From contig BOKS01000001.1 of the NCBI GenBank assembly GCA_016861105.1, positions 62,001-126,000 of the forward strand: a stretch of 64,000 nucleotides of DNA, written 5' to 3'. The notes under the pieces were generated by a model, which saw nothing but the letters and a program-made list of their open reading frames with translations, was not told the origin of the DNA and searched no databases. Numbering within the stretch: position 1 is the first letter of the stretch; every line of letters begins with the position of its first letter. The stretch is from Betaproteobacteria bacterium (GTDB taxonomy: Bacteria; Pseudomonadota; Gammaproteobacteria; Burkholderiales; Casimicrobiaceae). The position numbers and the translations under genes are program-made. Of the stretch, positions 24,722 to 33,252 are shown in pieces.

Positions 24722-25875
24722 CGTTCCAGCTCCTCCAGGATCTCCTGCGTGTGCTCGCCGAGCGCCGGCGGACGCCGCCGCACGGGGGCATTGAGCGCAA
24801 GCGGATCGCCGAACGTCCGCGTCCTGCCGCCGCCCGGCAGCGCGAGCGGCTGCACCCAGCCGTAGTGCCCGACCTGGGGGTCGGCCAGCGCCTCGGAGTA
24901 GCGGTTGATCGGCGCGCACGGGACGCCGGCCGCACGCAGCCCGTCGAGGCACGCGGCGACGGTGCGCGCGTGCACCGCATCCTCGACGATCGCCGCGAGC
25001 GCTCCCTGGTGCGCGGAGCGCAGCGCTGTCGACGCGAAGCGCGGGTCGTCCGCGAGGTCCGCGCGTCCCATCCACGCGCAGGCGCGGCGGAACAGGTCGT
25101 CGGTGCCTGCGGCCATCACGAAGTGCCCGTCGGCGCAGCGGAACGCCTGGTAGGGCGCGTTGCGCGGGTGGGCGGAGCCCAGTCGCGCCGGGTCGCGCCC
25201 CGTGCCGAAGTACTCGCTGGTCTGCAACGCGGCGACGGCGAGGGTGGTCCCGAGCATCGGCACGTCGATCGCGGCGCCGCGCCCGGTCCGGCGCGCCTCG
25301 TGCAGCGCCGACACGACGGCGAGCGCGGCGTAGAGGCCGGCGGCGAAGTCGGTGAACGGAACGCCGGACTTGACCGGGCCGCCGCCCGGCTCGCCGGTGA
25401 CGCTCATCACCCCGCCGATCGCCTGCAGCGTCACGTCGAAGCCGCCCTCGCCGGAGCGCGGCCCCTGCTGGCCGAAGGCCGAGATCGAGCAGCGCACGAG
25501 GCGCGGGTTGCGCGCGGCCAGCACCTCGTCGCCGAGGCCGAGCCGGCGCATCACGCCGGGGCGGAAGTTCTCGATCACGGCGTCCGCCGTGTCGCACAGG
25601 CGCAGCGCGACGCCGACCTGCGCCGGGTCCTTGAGGTCGAGCACGATCGAGCGCTTGTTGCGGTTGATCGACGCGAAGTTCTCCGAGTCGGCGCCCGTCA
25701 GCGGCGGCCAGGTGCGCATGCCGTCGCCGGACGGCGGCTCGACCTTGACGACGTCGGCGCCCTGGTCGGCGAGCAGCATGCCGCAGAACGGACCCGCCGC
25801 GATCTGGCAGAACTCGACGACGCGCACGTCGCGCAGCGGCAGCCGCGGCTCGTCCGGGGAAGCGCCCGTGCTCAC
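24700..25875 (-). CDS. Class III CoA-transferase (CaiB/BaiF family)
   Basis: The 391-residue protein is a full-length family III CoA-transferase: VVEFCQIAAGPFCGMLLADQGADV near the start, INRNKRSIVLDLK, and the catalytic Asp147 in GGFDVTLQAIGG. It moves CoA between acyl donors and carboxylic acids. The overlap with the Gln-type thiol dioxygenase suggests the acceptor may be 3-sulfinopropionate, as in the Act step of dithiodipropionate and mercaptopropionate breakdown; this is inference. GTG 25875 gives a natural N-terminus; an ATG at 25935 would add 20 arginine-rich residues. Confidence 0.85.
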   Translation of the reverse strand: MSTGASPDEPRLPLRDVRVVEFCQIAAGPFCGMLLADQGADVVKVEPPSGDGMRTWPPLTGADSENFASINRNKRSIVLDLKDPAQVGVALRLCDTADAVIENFRPGVMRRLGLGDEVLAARNPRLVRCSISAFGQQGPRSGEGGFDVTLQAIGGVMSVTGEPGGGPVKSGVPFTDFAAGLYAALAVVSALHEARRTGRGAAIDVPMLGTTLAVAALQTSEYFGTGRDPARLGSAHPRNAPYQAFRCADGHFVMAAGTDDLFRRACAWMGRADLADDPRFASTALRSAHQGALAAIVEDAVHARTVAACLDGLRAAGVPCAPINRYSEALADPQVGHYGWVQPLALPGGGRTRTFGDPLALNAPVRRRPPALGEHTQEILEELERWRTSRD

Positions 25876-26284
25876 GGAACGACCCGTGCCGGCGCGCTCC
25901 GGGGCGATGCGCGCTCGGGGCGGCCTTTGGCGCAACGCGCGCGGCAGCCACCGACGCGCAGCAGCGGCCTGCGGAGCGACGGATCGGAGCGCGCCCGATC
26001 GACTGCGACGCGCGGCGCGTCGGCCGGCGCCGCGGACGGCGTGCTCGCGCTGCCCGGCGGCGCGAGCACGGTCGCCGCGAGGCCCTCCTGCGCCGTGGCG
26101 GGAACAAGGGTCGCGGAGTCGCTCTTCGCCGTGGTGTCCGCTCGTGCGACGCGGCCGGAATGACGCATTGCCATGCCGTGTGGTAGAACGTGCACCCTAC
26201 CGGCGCGGCGCGCCCGCTGTCAAACCACGGCGAGCGGTCGCCGACGCGCCCCACGCTGGCCCACCGAGGATCCGCCGCCCGCCG
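25876..26284. other. Divergent intergenic region, no gene recognised
   Basis: 409 bp lie between the divergent CoA-transferase and GST genes. Open frames here are Ala/Arg-rich and show no domain. Promoters for both genes probably lie here; no clear -10/-35 pair, operator or repeat was seen. Confidence 0.5.
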
Positions 26285-26893
26285 ATGAAGCTCTTCCACG
26301 CCCCCACGTCCCCCTACGTCCGCAAGGTCCTGATCGCCGCCCGCGAGCTCGCGCTCGCCGACCGCCTCGAGCACGTGACGGTCACCGCGATGCCGCAGGC
26401 GCCGGCGCGCGAGATCGCGCCGCACAATCCGCTGATGAAGATCCCGACGCTCGTGCGCGACGACGGGACGTCGCTGTACGACTCGATCGTGATCTGCGAG
26501 TACCTCGACGCGCTCGGCGGCGGCGCGCTGTTCCCGCCGGCGGGCGAGCCGCGCTGGCGGGCGCTGCGGCTCAACGCGCTCGCCGACGGCATGATGGACG
26601 CCTCGGTGCTCCTCCGCTACGAGACCGTGATGCGCCCCGAGGCGATGCGCTGGCAGCCGTGGATCGACGGCCAGTTCGCGAAGGTGGACGGTGCGCTCGA
26701 CGAGGCCGAGCGCGAGGCCGCGACGTTCCCCGCGGCTTTCGACATCGGCCAGATCGCGCTCGTCTGCGCGCTGGGCTACCTCGACTTCCGCTACGCCTCG
26801 CGGCCGTGGCGCCCCGGGCGGCCGCAGCTCGAGCGCTGGTTCGCGCAGCGCTGCGAGCGCGAGTCGGTGCGCGCCACCGCACCGGTGGGCTGA
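26285..26893 (+). CDS. Glutathione S-transferase family protein
   Basis: The 202-residue protein has the thioredoxin-like N-terminal domain (MKLFHAPTSPYVRKVLIAAR, then PLMKIPTLVRDDGTSLYDS with the cis-proline and the SNAIL-like DS) and an all-helical C-terminal domain. It belongs to the plant-type/beta-like bacterial GSTs that conjugate or reduce small electrophiles with glutathione. ATG 26285 gives the full fold. It is a single gene, divergent from the CoA-transferase. Confidence 0.85.
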   Translation: MKLFHAPTSPYVRKVLIAARELALADRLEHVTVTAMPQAPAREIAPHNPLMKIPTLVRDDGTSLYDSIVICEYLDALGGGALFPPAGEPRWRALRLNALADGMMDASVLLRYETVMRPEAMRWQPWIDGQFAKVDGALDEAEREAATFPAAFDIGQIALVCALGYLDFRYASRPWRPGRPQLERWFAQRCERESVRATAPVG

Positions 26894-27156
26894 ACGCCGC
26901 GTCGGACCGCGCACGCCGGCCCACGGCAGGCGCCGACGGCGATGCGTGAGCGCGGCGCCGACCGCCCCCGGGGGCGCGCGCACGCGACGCGGCGTTCGAT
27001 CCTCTCCCCCCGACGCCGCGCCGGGCATTGCGGGCATCGCAGCGCATGGGTTAATTTCGCGGCTGTCGCGTCCATCGCGTCGTCGCCGTGCGGCCAGCGG
27101 CCGGGCGCGCGAGCCTGCCGACGGATGCGACGGCAAAAGTGCCCGCCCAACTGACG

Positions 27157-27909
27157 ATGCTGCGCCGCACGGCCCTGATCCTCGCGCCCTGGGCGGTGAT
27201 CGTGCTCGTCTGGTACGCGATCCACTACAGCGGGATCGTCAACCCGGCGCTGGTGCCGACGCCGCACTCCGTGCTGCGGCGCTTCGGCGAGCTCGCGGGG
27301 GACCGCCTGCCGCAGGACGTGTGGGTGTCCACCCGCCGCGTCTTCCTCGGCGTGATGTTCGGGATCCTGCTCGCCGTCCCCGTCGGCTTCGTCCTCGGCT
27401 GGTACCCGGAGGTGCGCCGCTTCGTCGACCCGCTGCTCAACTTCTTCCGCGCCCTCCCGCCGATCGCGCTGATCCCGCTCGTGATCGTGTACTTCGGCAT
27501 CGGCGAGATGGCCAAGGTGGTGATCCTGTTCTACGCGTCGTTCTTCGCCGGCGTCATCGTCATGTACGAGGGGATCGCCCAGATCAGCCCGATCTACGTG
27601 CGCGTCGCGCGGACCCTCGGCGCCCGCGACGACGAGATCTTCCTCAAGGTCATCCTGCCGCTGGCCGTGCCGCACATGCTCACCGCCCTGCGCGTCGCGC
27701 TCGGCGTGGCGTGGGCGACGCTCGTCGCCTCCGAGCTCATCGCCGCCCAGACGGGGCTGGGCTCGCTCATCCAGAACGCGGCCGCGTTCTTCCAGCTCGA
27801 CATCATCTACGTCGGCATCATCGGCATCGGCTTCATCGCGCTGGCGATGGACCTCGGCCTTCGCGCCGTGGCGCGGCGGCTCGTCGCGTGGCAGGAGCGG
27901 ATCGCGTGA
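27157..27909 (+). CDS. ABC transporter permease of a hydroxy/sugar-acid-linked importer
   Basis: The permease (250 residues from ATG 27157) has six transmembrane helices and the EAA loop VARTLGARDDEIFLKVILPL typical of SsuC/TauC proteins. It is the first gene of a six-gene plus-strand operon (27157-33157) with its ATPase and binding protein next. A GTG at 27139 is also in frame. The substrate is unknown but is probably related to the downstream LarA-like racemase and dehydrogenase. Confidence 0.85.
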   Translation: MLRRTALILAPWAVIVLVWYAIHYSGIVNPALVPTPHSVLRRFGELAGDRLPQDVWVSTRRVFLGVMFGILLAVPVGFVLGWYPEVRRFVDPLLNFFRALPPIALIPLVIVYFGIGEMAKVVILFYASFFAGVIVMYEGIAQISPIYVRVARTLGARDDEIFLKVILPLAVPHMLTALRVALGVAWATLVASELIAAQTGLGSLIQNAAAFFQLDIIYVGIIGIGFIALAMDLGLRAVARRLVAWQERIA

Positions 27910-28727
27910 GCGCGAGCGAGTCCGCGCGCGAGCGCATCGCGTTCGAGCGGGTCTCCGTCGAGTTCCAGACCCGGTCGGGTCCGCTCCGCGTCGTCGACGA
28001 CGTCTCCTACCGGGTCCACGACGGCGAATTCGTGTCCATCATCGGCCCGTCGGGCTGCGGCAAGACGACGATGATGAACCTCGTCGCGGGATTCGTGCAG
28101 CCGACGGCGGGCGCGGTGCTGCTGGATGGCAAGCCGGTGGTGGCGCCCGGACCCGATCGCGGCGTGATCTTCCAGGAGTACGGCGTCTTTCCGTGGCTGA
28201 CGGTGCGGCAGAACATCGCCTTCGGCCTCAACCTGCGCGCGAGCCGCGTGCCCGAGGGCGAGCGCCGGGCGATCTGCGAGCGCTACATGCGCCTGATGGG
28301 GCTCGCGGACTTCGCGGACGCCTGGCCGAAGACGCTCTCCGGCGGCATGCGCCAGCGGCTGGCGATCGCGCGCGCGTACGCGGTCCGCCCGGAGTTCCTG
28401 CTGATGGACGAGCCGTTCGGCGCGCTCGACGCGCAGACGCGAAGCGCCATGCAGGACCTGCTGATCGAGGTATTGCACGCCGAGGGCAAGACCGTCATGC
28501 TGATCACCCACTCGGTCGAGGAGGCGGTCTACCTCTCCGACCGGATCGTCATCATGACCGCGCGTCCCGCCCGCATCCGCGAGATCGTCCGGGTTCCCTT
28601 CGGGCACCCGAGGACGGAGTCGCTGCACGAGAAGTCCGAGTTCGGCGAGCTCAGGTCGCACGTGCGCGAGCTCGTCATGAAGGAGTACGCCGAGCAGGCA
28701 CGGCAATCGGTGCACGTGCCCGTCTGA
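27906..28727 (+). CDS. ABC transporter ATP-binding protein
   Basis: The 273-residue ATPase has Walker A GPSGCGKTTMMN, Q-loop FQEYGVFPW, signature LSGGMRQR, Walker B FLLMDEPFGALD and H-loop ITHSVEEAVYLSDR. It is a TauB/SsuB-type protein with an extended C-terminal tail (PFGHPRTESLHEKSEF). GTG 27906 overlaps the permease stop in GTGA. It energises import for the operon's binding protein. Confidence 0.9.
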   Translation: MSASESARERIAFERVSVEFQTRSGPLRVVDDVSYRVHDGEFVSIIGPSGCGKTTMMNLVAGFVQPTAGAVLLDGKPVVAPGPDRGVIFQEYGVFPWLTVRQNIAFGLNLRASRVPEGERRAICERYMRLMGLADFADAWPKTLSGGMRQRLAIARAYAVRPEFLLMDEPFGALDAQTRSAMQDLLIEVLHAEGKTVMLITHSVEEAVYLSDRIVIMTARPARIREIVRVPFGHPRTESLHEKSEFGELRSHVRELVMKEYAEQARQSVHVPV

Positions 28728-28744
28728 ACCACCAGGAGGAGCGC

Positions 28745-29749
28745 ATGAGCATGGACCGACGCAGTTTTCTGCAGGGAGCTGGCGCGGCACTCGGGCTGGC
28801 GGCGGCCGGCGCGCCGGCGATCGCGCAGGGCCGCACGAAGGTCAAGGTCGGCTACCTGCACACGCTGGCCGTGGACGGGCAGATCTGGACGGGCGTGGAC
28901 CGTGGCAGCTTCGCGAAGGCCGGGGTCGACCTCGACCTCGTCCAGTTCACGACCGGCCTCGAGATCTTCCAGGCGATGATCGGCGGGAGCATCGACATGC
29001 TCGCCACCGGTGCCGTCCTCTCCAACTTTCCCGCGCGCGGGCAGGGCAAGGCCTTCCTCATCAACAACGTCGAGTTCGCCACCGCGCAGCTCTGGGTGCG
29101 CCAGGACCAGGGCGTCAGGAGCTTCGCCGATCTCAAGGGCAAGAAGATCTCGACGACGACGGGCACCACCGCGCACGTGTTTCTCGACAACGCGCTGCGC
29201 GCGAACGGCGTCGACCCGACCAGGGACGTCGAGATCGTCAACCAGAGGATGGCCGAGGCGGTGACGTCGTTCGTGTCCGGCGCCGTGCCCGCGGTGGCGC
29301 TCTGGGTCCCGTTCAACATCATCGTGCGCGACAAGGTGCCGGGCGCGAGGATGCTGGTCGACGCCTCGGCCTACTATCCGCAGGCGGCGATCGTGGGAGG
29401 CTGGGCGACGCGTGCCGACTACTACGAGAAGAACTACGACGTGATCCCGCGCGTGATCCGCGGCTGGGTCGACGCCAACGACTACATCGTCGCCAATCCC
29501 GACGCCGCGCTGGAGGCCCTGCAGAAGAACCACTACCAGCAGGTGCCGCTCGCCGACCTCAAGGAGCAGTACAGGGCGCAGAAGATGTTCACCTCCGGCG
29601 AGTGGCGCCGCATGTATGCCGACGGCACCGTGACGAAGTGGCTGCAGCAGGTCACCGACTTCTTCGTGCGCTTCGGCGGGATCCAGAATCCCACCCCGGC
29701 GTCGAAGTACTTCGAGACCAAGCCTTACCTCGACACGGTGAAGGCCTGA
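28745..29749 (+). CDS. NMT1-type periplasmic substrate-binding protein, twin-arginine signal
   Basis: The 334-residue protein has a twin-arginine-like leader (MDRRSFLQGAGAALGLAAAG) followed by an NMT1/SsuA-like binding fold: VKVGYLHTLAVDGQIWTG, IGGSIDMLATGAV, DLKGKKISTTTGTTAH and AVALWVPFN. It is the substrate-selecting part of the importer encoded at 27157-28727; the ligand is not evident. AGGAGG 4 nt before ATG 28745 is a strong ribosome site, suggesting higher expression than the transporter core. Confidence 0.88.
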   Translation: MSMDRRSFLQGAGAALGLAAAGAPAIAQGRTKVKVGYLHTLAVDGQIWTGVDRGSFAKAGVDLDLVQFTTGLEIFQAMIGGSIDMLATGAVLSNFPARGQGKAFLINNVEFATAQLWVRQDQGVRSFADLKGKKISTTTGTTAHVFLDNALRANGVDPTRDVEIVNQRMAEAVTSFVSGAVPAVALWVPFNIIVRDKVPGARMLVDASAYYPQAAIVGGWATRADYYEKNYDVIPRVIRGWVDANDYIVANPDAALEALQKNHYQQVPLADLKEQYRAQKMFTSGEWRRMYADGTVTKWLQQVTDFFVRFGGIQNPTPASKYFETKPYLDTVKA

Positions 29750-29810
29750 CGGTGTGCCGAAGCGCGCCCGCGGTCCGCGGCGCGCTGCCCCTGGAAGGCG
29801 CGGAGGCAGG

Positions 29811-30728
29811 ATGCGGGTGCTGGTGACCGGCGGCGCGGGGTTCATCGGGTCGTACCTCGTCCCCGCGCTGCTGGAGCGGGGGGACGAGGTGGCCGTGTTC
29901 GACCTCGCGGAGGAACCGCTGACGCTGGCACGCCACCGCGACCGCATCGGCTACGTCCGCGGCGATCTCGGCGCACCGGCGGATCTCTACCGGGCGATGA
30001 TGATGTGCCGGCCCGAGGGCGTCCTCCATCTCGGCGCGATGCTCGCCGGGCCGTGCGAGGAGAATCCGGGACGCGGCTTCCGGGTGAACTTCGGCTCGAC
30101 GCAGGCGCTTCTCGACGCCTGCGTCGCCCAGCAGGCGCGCAAGTTCTTCATGGTCAGCTCGATCGCGGTGTTCGGCCGCGACGTGCCGGAGCCGGTCCGC
30201 GACGACGCGCCGAAGAATCCGGAGACGGTCTACGGCCAGACGAAGCTCGCCTGCGAACACCTGCTGCAGTGGTACGCGCGAAAGCGCGCGCTGGATGCCT
30301 GCGCCTTGCGCTTCACCTGGGTCTTCGGGCCGGGCCGAACGACGGGGATCACGGCCACGTACTCGTCGCTCGTGCTCGATGCCATCGCGCGCGGGGAGCC
30401 GGTCGCGATTCCCAATCCGGGGGAGCGGGGCGACTGGCTCTACGTGCGGGACGCCGTCCGGGCCATCCTCGCGGTGTGGGACCAGGGCGGCCTCGCGCAG
30501 CGCATCTTCAACGTCGCCGGCGGCGTGCACTCGATCCGCGACGTCGTCGACATCGCGCTGAGGATCCGCCCGGGGGCGCGGGTCGACTTCGGCGGGAGCA
30601 CCGCGCCGCTGTCGCCCTATCCGGCGGCGTACGACGACGCCCCGGCGCGCAGCCAGTTCGGCTGGCGGCCGGGCTACACCATCGAAGCCGCCGTCGCCGA
30701 GCACCTCCGCGTGGTGGCCTCCGGCTGA
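29811..30728 (+). CDS. NAD-dependent epimerase/dehydratase (extended SDR)
   Basis: The 305-residue protein has the extended-SDR Rossmann motif VTGGAGFIGSYL, an acidic turn (VFDLAEE), FMVSSIAVFG and the catalytic pair in VYGQTKLACEH (Tyr, Lys). Members act on nucleotide sugars or on free sugar and hydroxy acids; its place between an importer and a LarA-type racemase favours a catabolic role. GGAGGCAGG lies just before ATG 29811. An ATG-less upstream extension to 29754 looks less natural. Confidence 0.85.
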   Translation: MRVLVTGGAGFIGSYLVPALLERGDEVAVFDLAEEPLTLARHRDRIGYVRGDLGAPADLYRAMMMCRPEGVLHLGAMLAGPCEENPGRGFRVNFGSTQALLDACVAQQARKFFMVSSIAVFGRDVPEPVRDDAPKNPETVYGQTKLACEHLLQWYARKRALDACALRFTWVFGPGRTTGITATYSSLVLDAIARGEPVAIPNPGERGDWLYVRDAVRAILAVWDQGGLAQRIFNVAGGVHSIRDVVDIALRIRPGARVDFGGSTAPLSPYPAAYDDAPARSQFGWRPGYTIEAAVAEHLRVVASG

Positions 30729-30755
30729 CGGGCGAACGGACTGCGAGGAAACGAG

Positions 30756-32195
30756 ATGCAGGAAGTCCTCCTTGACTACGGCGACGGGCGCATGCGGGTG
30801 GAGCTTCCGGACACCGCGGTCGTCGTGCGGTACGGCGAGACGTACTCGGATCCGCCCGGCGTGGACCCCGTGGAGGCGACGCGCGCCGCCCTTGCGGCGC
30901 CGCTGGGCACCGCGCCGTTGCGCGAACTGGCCGGCCCGGGCAGGAAGGCGGTCATCGGCTTTCCCGACCGCGTGAAGGGCGGAGCGCATCCGAAGAGCCA
31001 TCGCCGGGTCGCCATTCCGCTCATCGTCGAGGACCTGCTGGCGGGCGGCACGAGGCTCGAGGACATCACGCTGCTGTGCGCGATGGGGCTCCACCGCAAG
31101 AACACGCTCGAGGAGTGGTACGCGTACCTGGGCGCGGACATCGTCGAGCGCTTCTGGCCCGGGCGGCTCGTGAACTACGACGCCGAAGCGCCCGATCTCG
31201 TCGATCTCGGAACCGACGCGATGGGCAACCGGGTCCAGTGCAACCGGCTGATGGCCGAGGCGGACGTGCCTGTGGTCGTCGGGCACGTGACCGGCAATCC
31301 GTACGGCGGCTACAGCGGCGGCTACAAGATGATCGTCACCGGCATGTCCGGCTGGCAATCGATCGCGTCGCACCACGTGCCGTCGACCATGCATCGGCGC
31401 GACTGGCTGGGTGCGAGCACGACGTCGCACATGCGCAAGCAGTTCGGATCGATCGGGCGGGCGATGGAGCAGGGGATCGGCAAGCGCTTCTTCGCCGTGG
31501 ATGCCGTGCTCGGCCAGCACGCGCAGGTGCTGGACGTCAAGGCCGGGGTGCTCGACCTGGTTGAGCAGGCCACGTGGCCGCTCGCCGACAGGCGCACGAA
31601 CATCGCGCTCGACATGGACGAGCCGGCCGACATCCTCGTGATCGGGCTGCCGCGGAACTTCCACTACGGCCCGGGGATGGGAACGAATCCGATCCTGATG
31701 AGCCTCGCCATCGGGGGCCAGTTCTCGCGATGCTGGAACGCCCTGCGCGAGGGGGCGGTCGTGATCGCGGCCTCGGTGTGCGACGGGTGGTTCAACGCCC
31801 ACTGGTTCCCGTCGTACGAGGAAACCTACGCCGCGCTGCAGCGCTTCACGGATGCCGCCGACTTCCTGAAGTCCGGCGACGCCGCGGCGATCGTCGGCGA
31901 CTACGACTACCGCTGGCAGTACTCGAACCGCTACACCTATCACCCCTTCCACGCGATGAGCATGATCAGCGGCGGGAGCGCGGCGCTCCTCTGGACCTCG
32001 TCGGTGTTCATCGTCGGCCCGAAGGCGCCGCAGTACGCGCGCGGCATGGGGTTCGTCCCCGTGCGCGATTTCGCGGAGGCGATGCGGCGGGCCGAGAAGA
32101 TCGTCGGCCGCAATCCGCGCGTCCTGTGCACCCCCGAGTGCTTTTCCGGCGGCGCGGCCGTCCACCTGCACCGCAGGAACGCCGCGCACGCGTGA
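30756..32195 (+). CDS. LarA-family nickel-pincer racemase/epimerase homologue
   Basis: The 479-residue protein matches the lactate racemase (LarA) family, whose members racemise 2-hydroxy acids using a covalently bound nickel-pincer nucleotide. Visible key residues are Asp71 (FPDRVKGG), His113 (AMGLHRKNT), His177 (VVGHVTGNPYGG), Lys191 (GGYKMIVTG), which should bind the cofactor, and His206/207 (SIASHH) near the nickel site. The cofactor makers LarB, LarC and LarE are not in the window. It is cotranscribed with an importer, an SDR and a hydroxyacid dehydrogenase, so it probably inverts an imported hydroxy or sugar acid before oxidation. Confidence 0.85.
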   Translation: MQEVLLDYGDGRMRVELPDTAVVVRYGETYSDPPGVDPVEATRAALAAPLGTAPLRELAGPGRKAVIGFPDRVKGGAHPKSHRRVAIPLIVEDLLAGGTRLEDITLLCAMGLHRKNTLEEWYAYLGADIVERFWPGRLVNYDAEAPDLVDLGTDAMGNRVQCNRLMAEADVPVVVGHVTGNPYGGYSGGYKMIVTGMSGWQSIASHHVPSTMHRRDWLGASTTSHMRKQFGSIGRAMEQGIGKRFFAVDAVLGQHAQVLDVKAGVLDLVEQATWPLADRRTNIALDMDEPADILVIGLPRNFHYGPGMGTNPILMSLAIGGQFSRCWNALREGAVVIAASVCDGWFNAHWFPSYEETYAALQRFTDAADFLKSGDAAAIVGDYDYRWQYSNRYTYHPFHAMSMISGGSAALLWTSSVFIVGPKAPQYARGMGFVPVRDFAEAMRRAEKIVGRNPRVLCTPECFSGGAAVHLHRRNAAHA

Positions 32196-32254
32196 TGTCG
32201 CGGCCGGTCGGGTCGGCCGACCGGCGGTGGAGCGAAGACTTCCCGGAGACGACG

Positions 32255-33157
32255 ATGGCGATCGTTGGAGTGATCGGGGCCGGCGTGATGGGCGGCCGCG
32301 CCGCCGAGACCCTGGCGGCGGCGGGTCACGCGGTGTGCGTGTTCGACGTCGTGGCGGCGGCCGCCCGGCGGCTGGCAGGCGCCGGCATTGCGGCGCTGCC
32401 GTCGCCCGCCGAGGTTGCGCGGACGGCGGACGTCGTCCTCATGTACCTGCCCGGCCCGCGGGAGGTCGCGGAGTGCGTCGCCGGTGCCGGCGGTCTCCTG
32501 ACGACGGCCCGGGCAGGCACGGTCGTCGTGGATCAGAGCACCGTGGATCCCGAAACGTCGAAGCGCATGGCAGCGATCGCGCGCGCGACGTCGGTCGGCT
32601 ACCTCGATGCCCCGGTGCTCGGTCGGCCGGCGATGGTGGGAAAGTGGGCGCTGGTCGTCGGCGGGCACGCGGACGACGTCGCGACGTGCGCGCCGGTGCT
32701 CCAGGCCCTGGCGGCCAACGTCTTCCACATCGGCCCATCGGGCGCCGGCAACCAGGTCAAGCTGCTCAATCAGCTGATGTTCGGCGCGATCAACGCGATG
32801 ACCGCGGAGATGATGGCGATCGCGGAGCGGGTCGGCGTCCCTCCGAAGCTCCTCTACGAGACGATCACGGCGAGCCAGGCGGGCACGGTGAGCAACCTGT
32901 TCAGGGAACTCGGCGCGAGAATCGCGGCGGACGACTACCGCGATCCGACGTTCTCGGTCGACCTGCTCGTCAAGGACGTGAGCCTCGCCGCGGAGATGGC
33001 CCGCGTGCACGGCGCACCGCCGATCCTGGCGCGGAGCGTCGAGTTCCTCAACGAGGCGGCGCGCGCGCAGGGGCTCGGCTCGCTCGACACCGCGGTGATG
33101 TGGAAGTGCTACGCCCGGTTCTGGGAACGGTCGGACCCCGTTTCGCGCGCCAGCTAG
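32255..33157 (+). CDS. 3-hydroxyisobutyrate dehydrogenase-like NAD(P)-dependent oxidoreductase
   Basis: The 300-residue beta-hydroxyacid dehydrogenase has the dinucleotide motif VIGAGVMGGRAAE, a substrate motif (DAPVLGRPAMVGKW) and the catalytic lysine in GNQVKLLNQLMFG. It oxidises 3-hydroxy acids such as hydroxyisobutyrate or tartronate semialdehyde derivatives. ATG 32255 is chosen for its Rossmann start and the GGAGA upstream; ATG 32195 overlaps the LarA stop (TGATG) and is a coupled alternative. Last gene of the operon. Confidence 0.85.
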   Translation: MAIVGVIGAGVMGGRAAETLAAAGHAVCVFDVVAAAARRLAGAGIAALPSPAEVARTADVVLMYLPGPREVAECVAGAGGLLTTARAGTVVVDQSTVDPETSKRMAAIARATSVGYLDAPVLGRPAMVGKWALVVGGHADDVATCAPVLQALAANVFHIGPSGAGNQVKLLNQLMFGAINAMTAEMMAIAERVGVPPKLLYETITASQAGTVSNLFRELGARIAADDYRDPTFSVDLLVKDVSLAAEMARVHGAPPILARSVEFLNEAARAQGLGSLDTAVMWKCYARFWERSDPVSRAS

Positions 33158-33212
33158 CTGGCCGCCGCAGGCGTCGGATCGGCGCAGCGCCCGCTGCCGG
33201 CCGTCGAGCGCC

Positions 33213-33231
33213 CCTCGACCCGACGTCGAGG
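33213..33231. terminator. Hairpin between convergent operons
   Basis: A 7-bp stem (CCTCGAC / GTCGAGG) with a 5-nt loop, followed at 33237-33252 by a second 6-bp stem (GCGCAC / GTGCGC), lies between the hydroxyacid dehydrogenase and the convergent GTPase. No T-tract is visible. Confidence 0.45.
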
Positions 33232-33252
33232 CCGGCGCGCACTTGCGTGCGC

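Noticed and set aside
25872-26195. A 107-codon ORF in the CoA-transferase/GST gap
   Set aside because: Composition resembles noncoding high-GC sequence and there is no domain or ribosome site.
30756-32195. Full lactate-racemase system
   Set aside because: LarB, LarC and LarE are not present in the window, so only the LarA family call is made.
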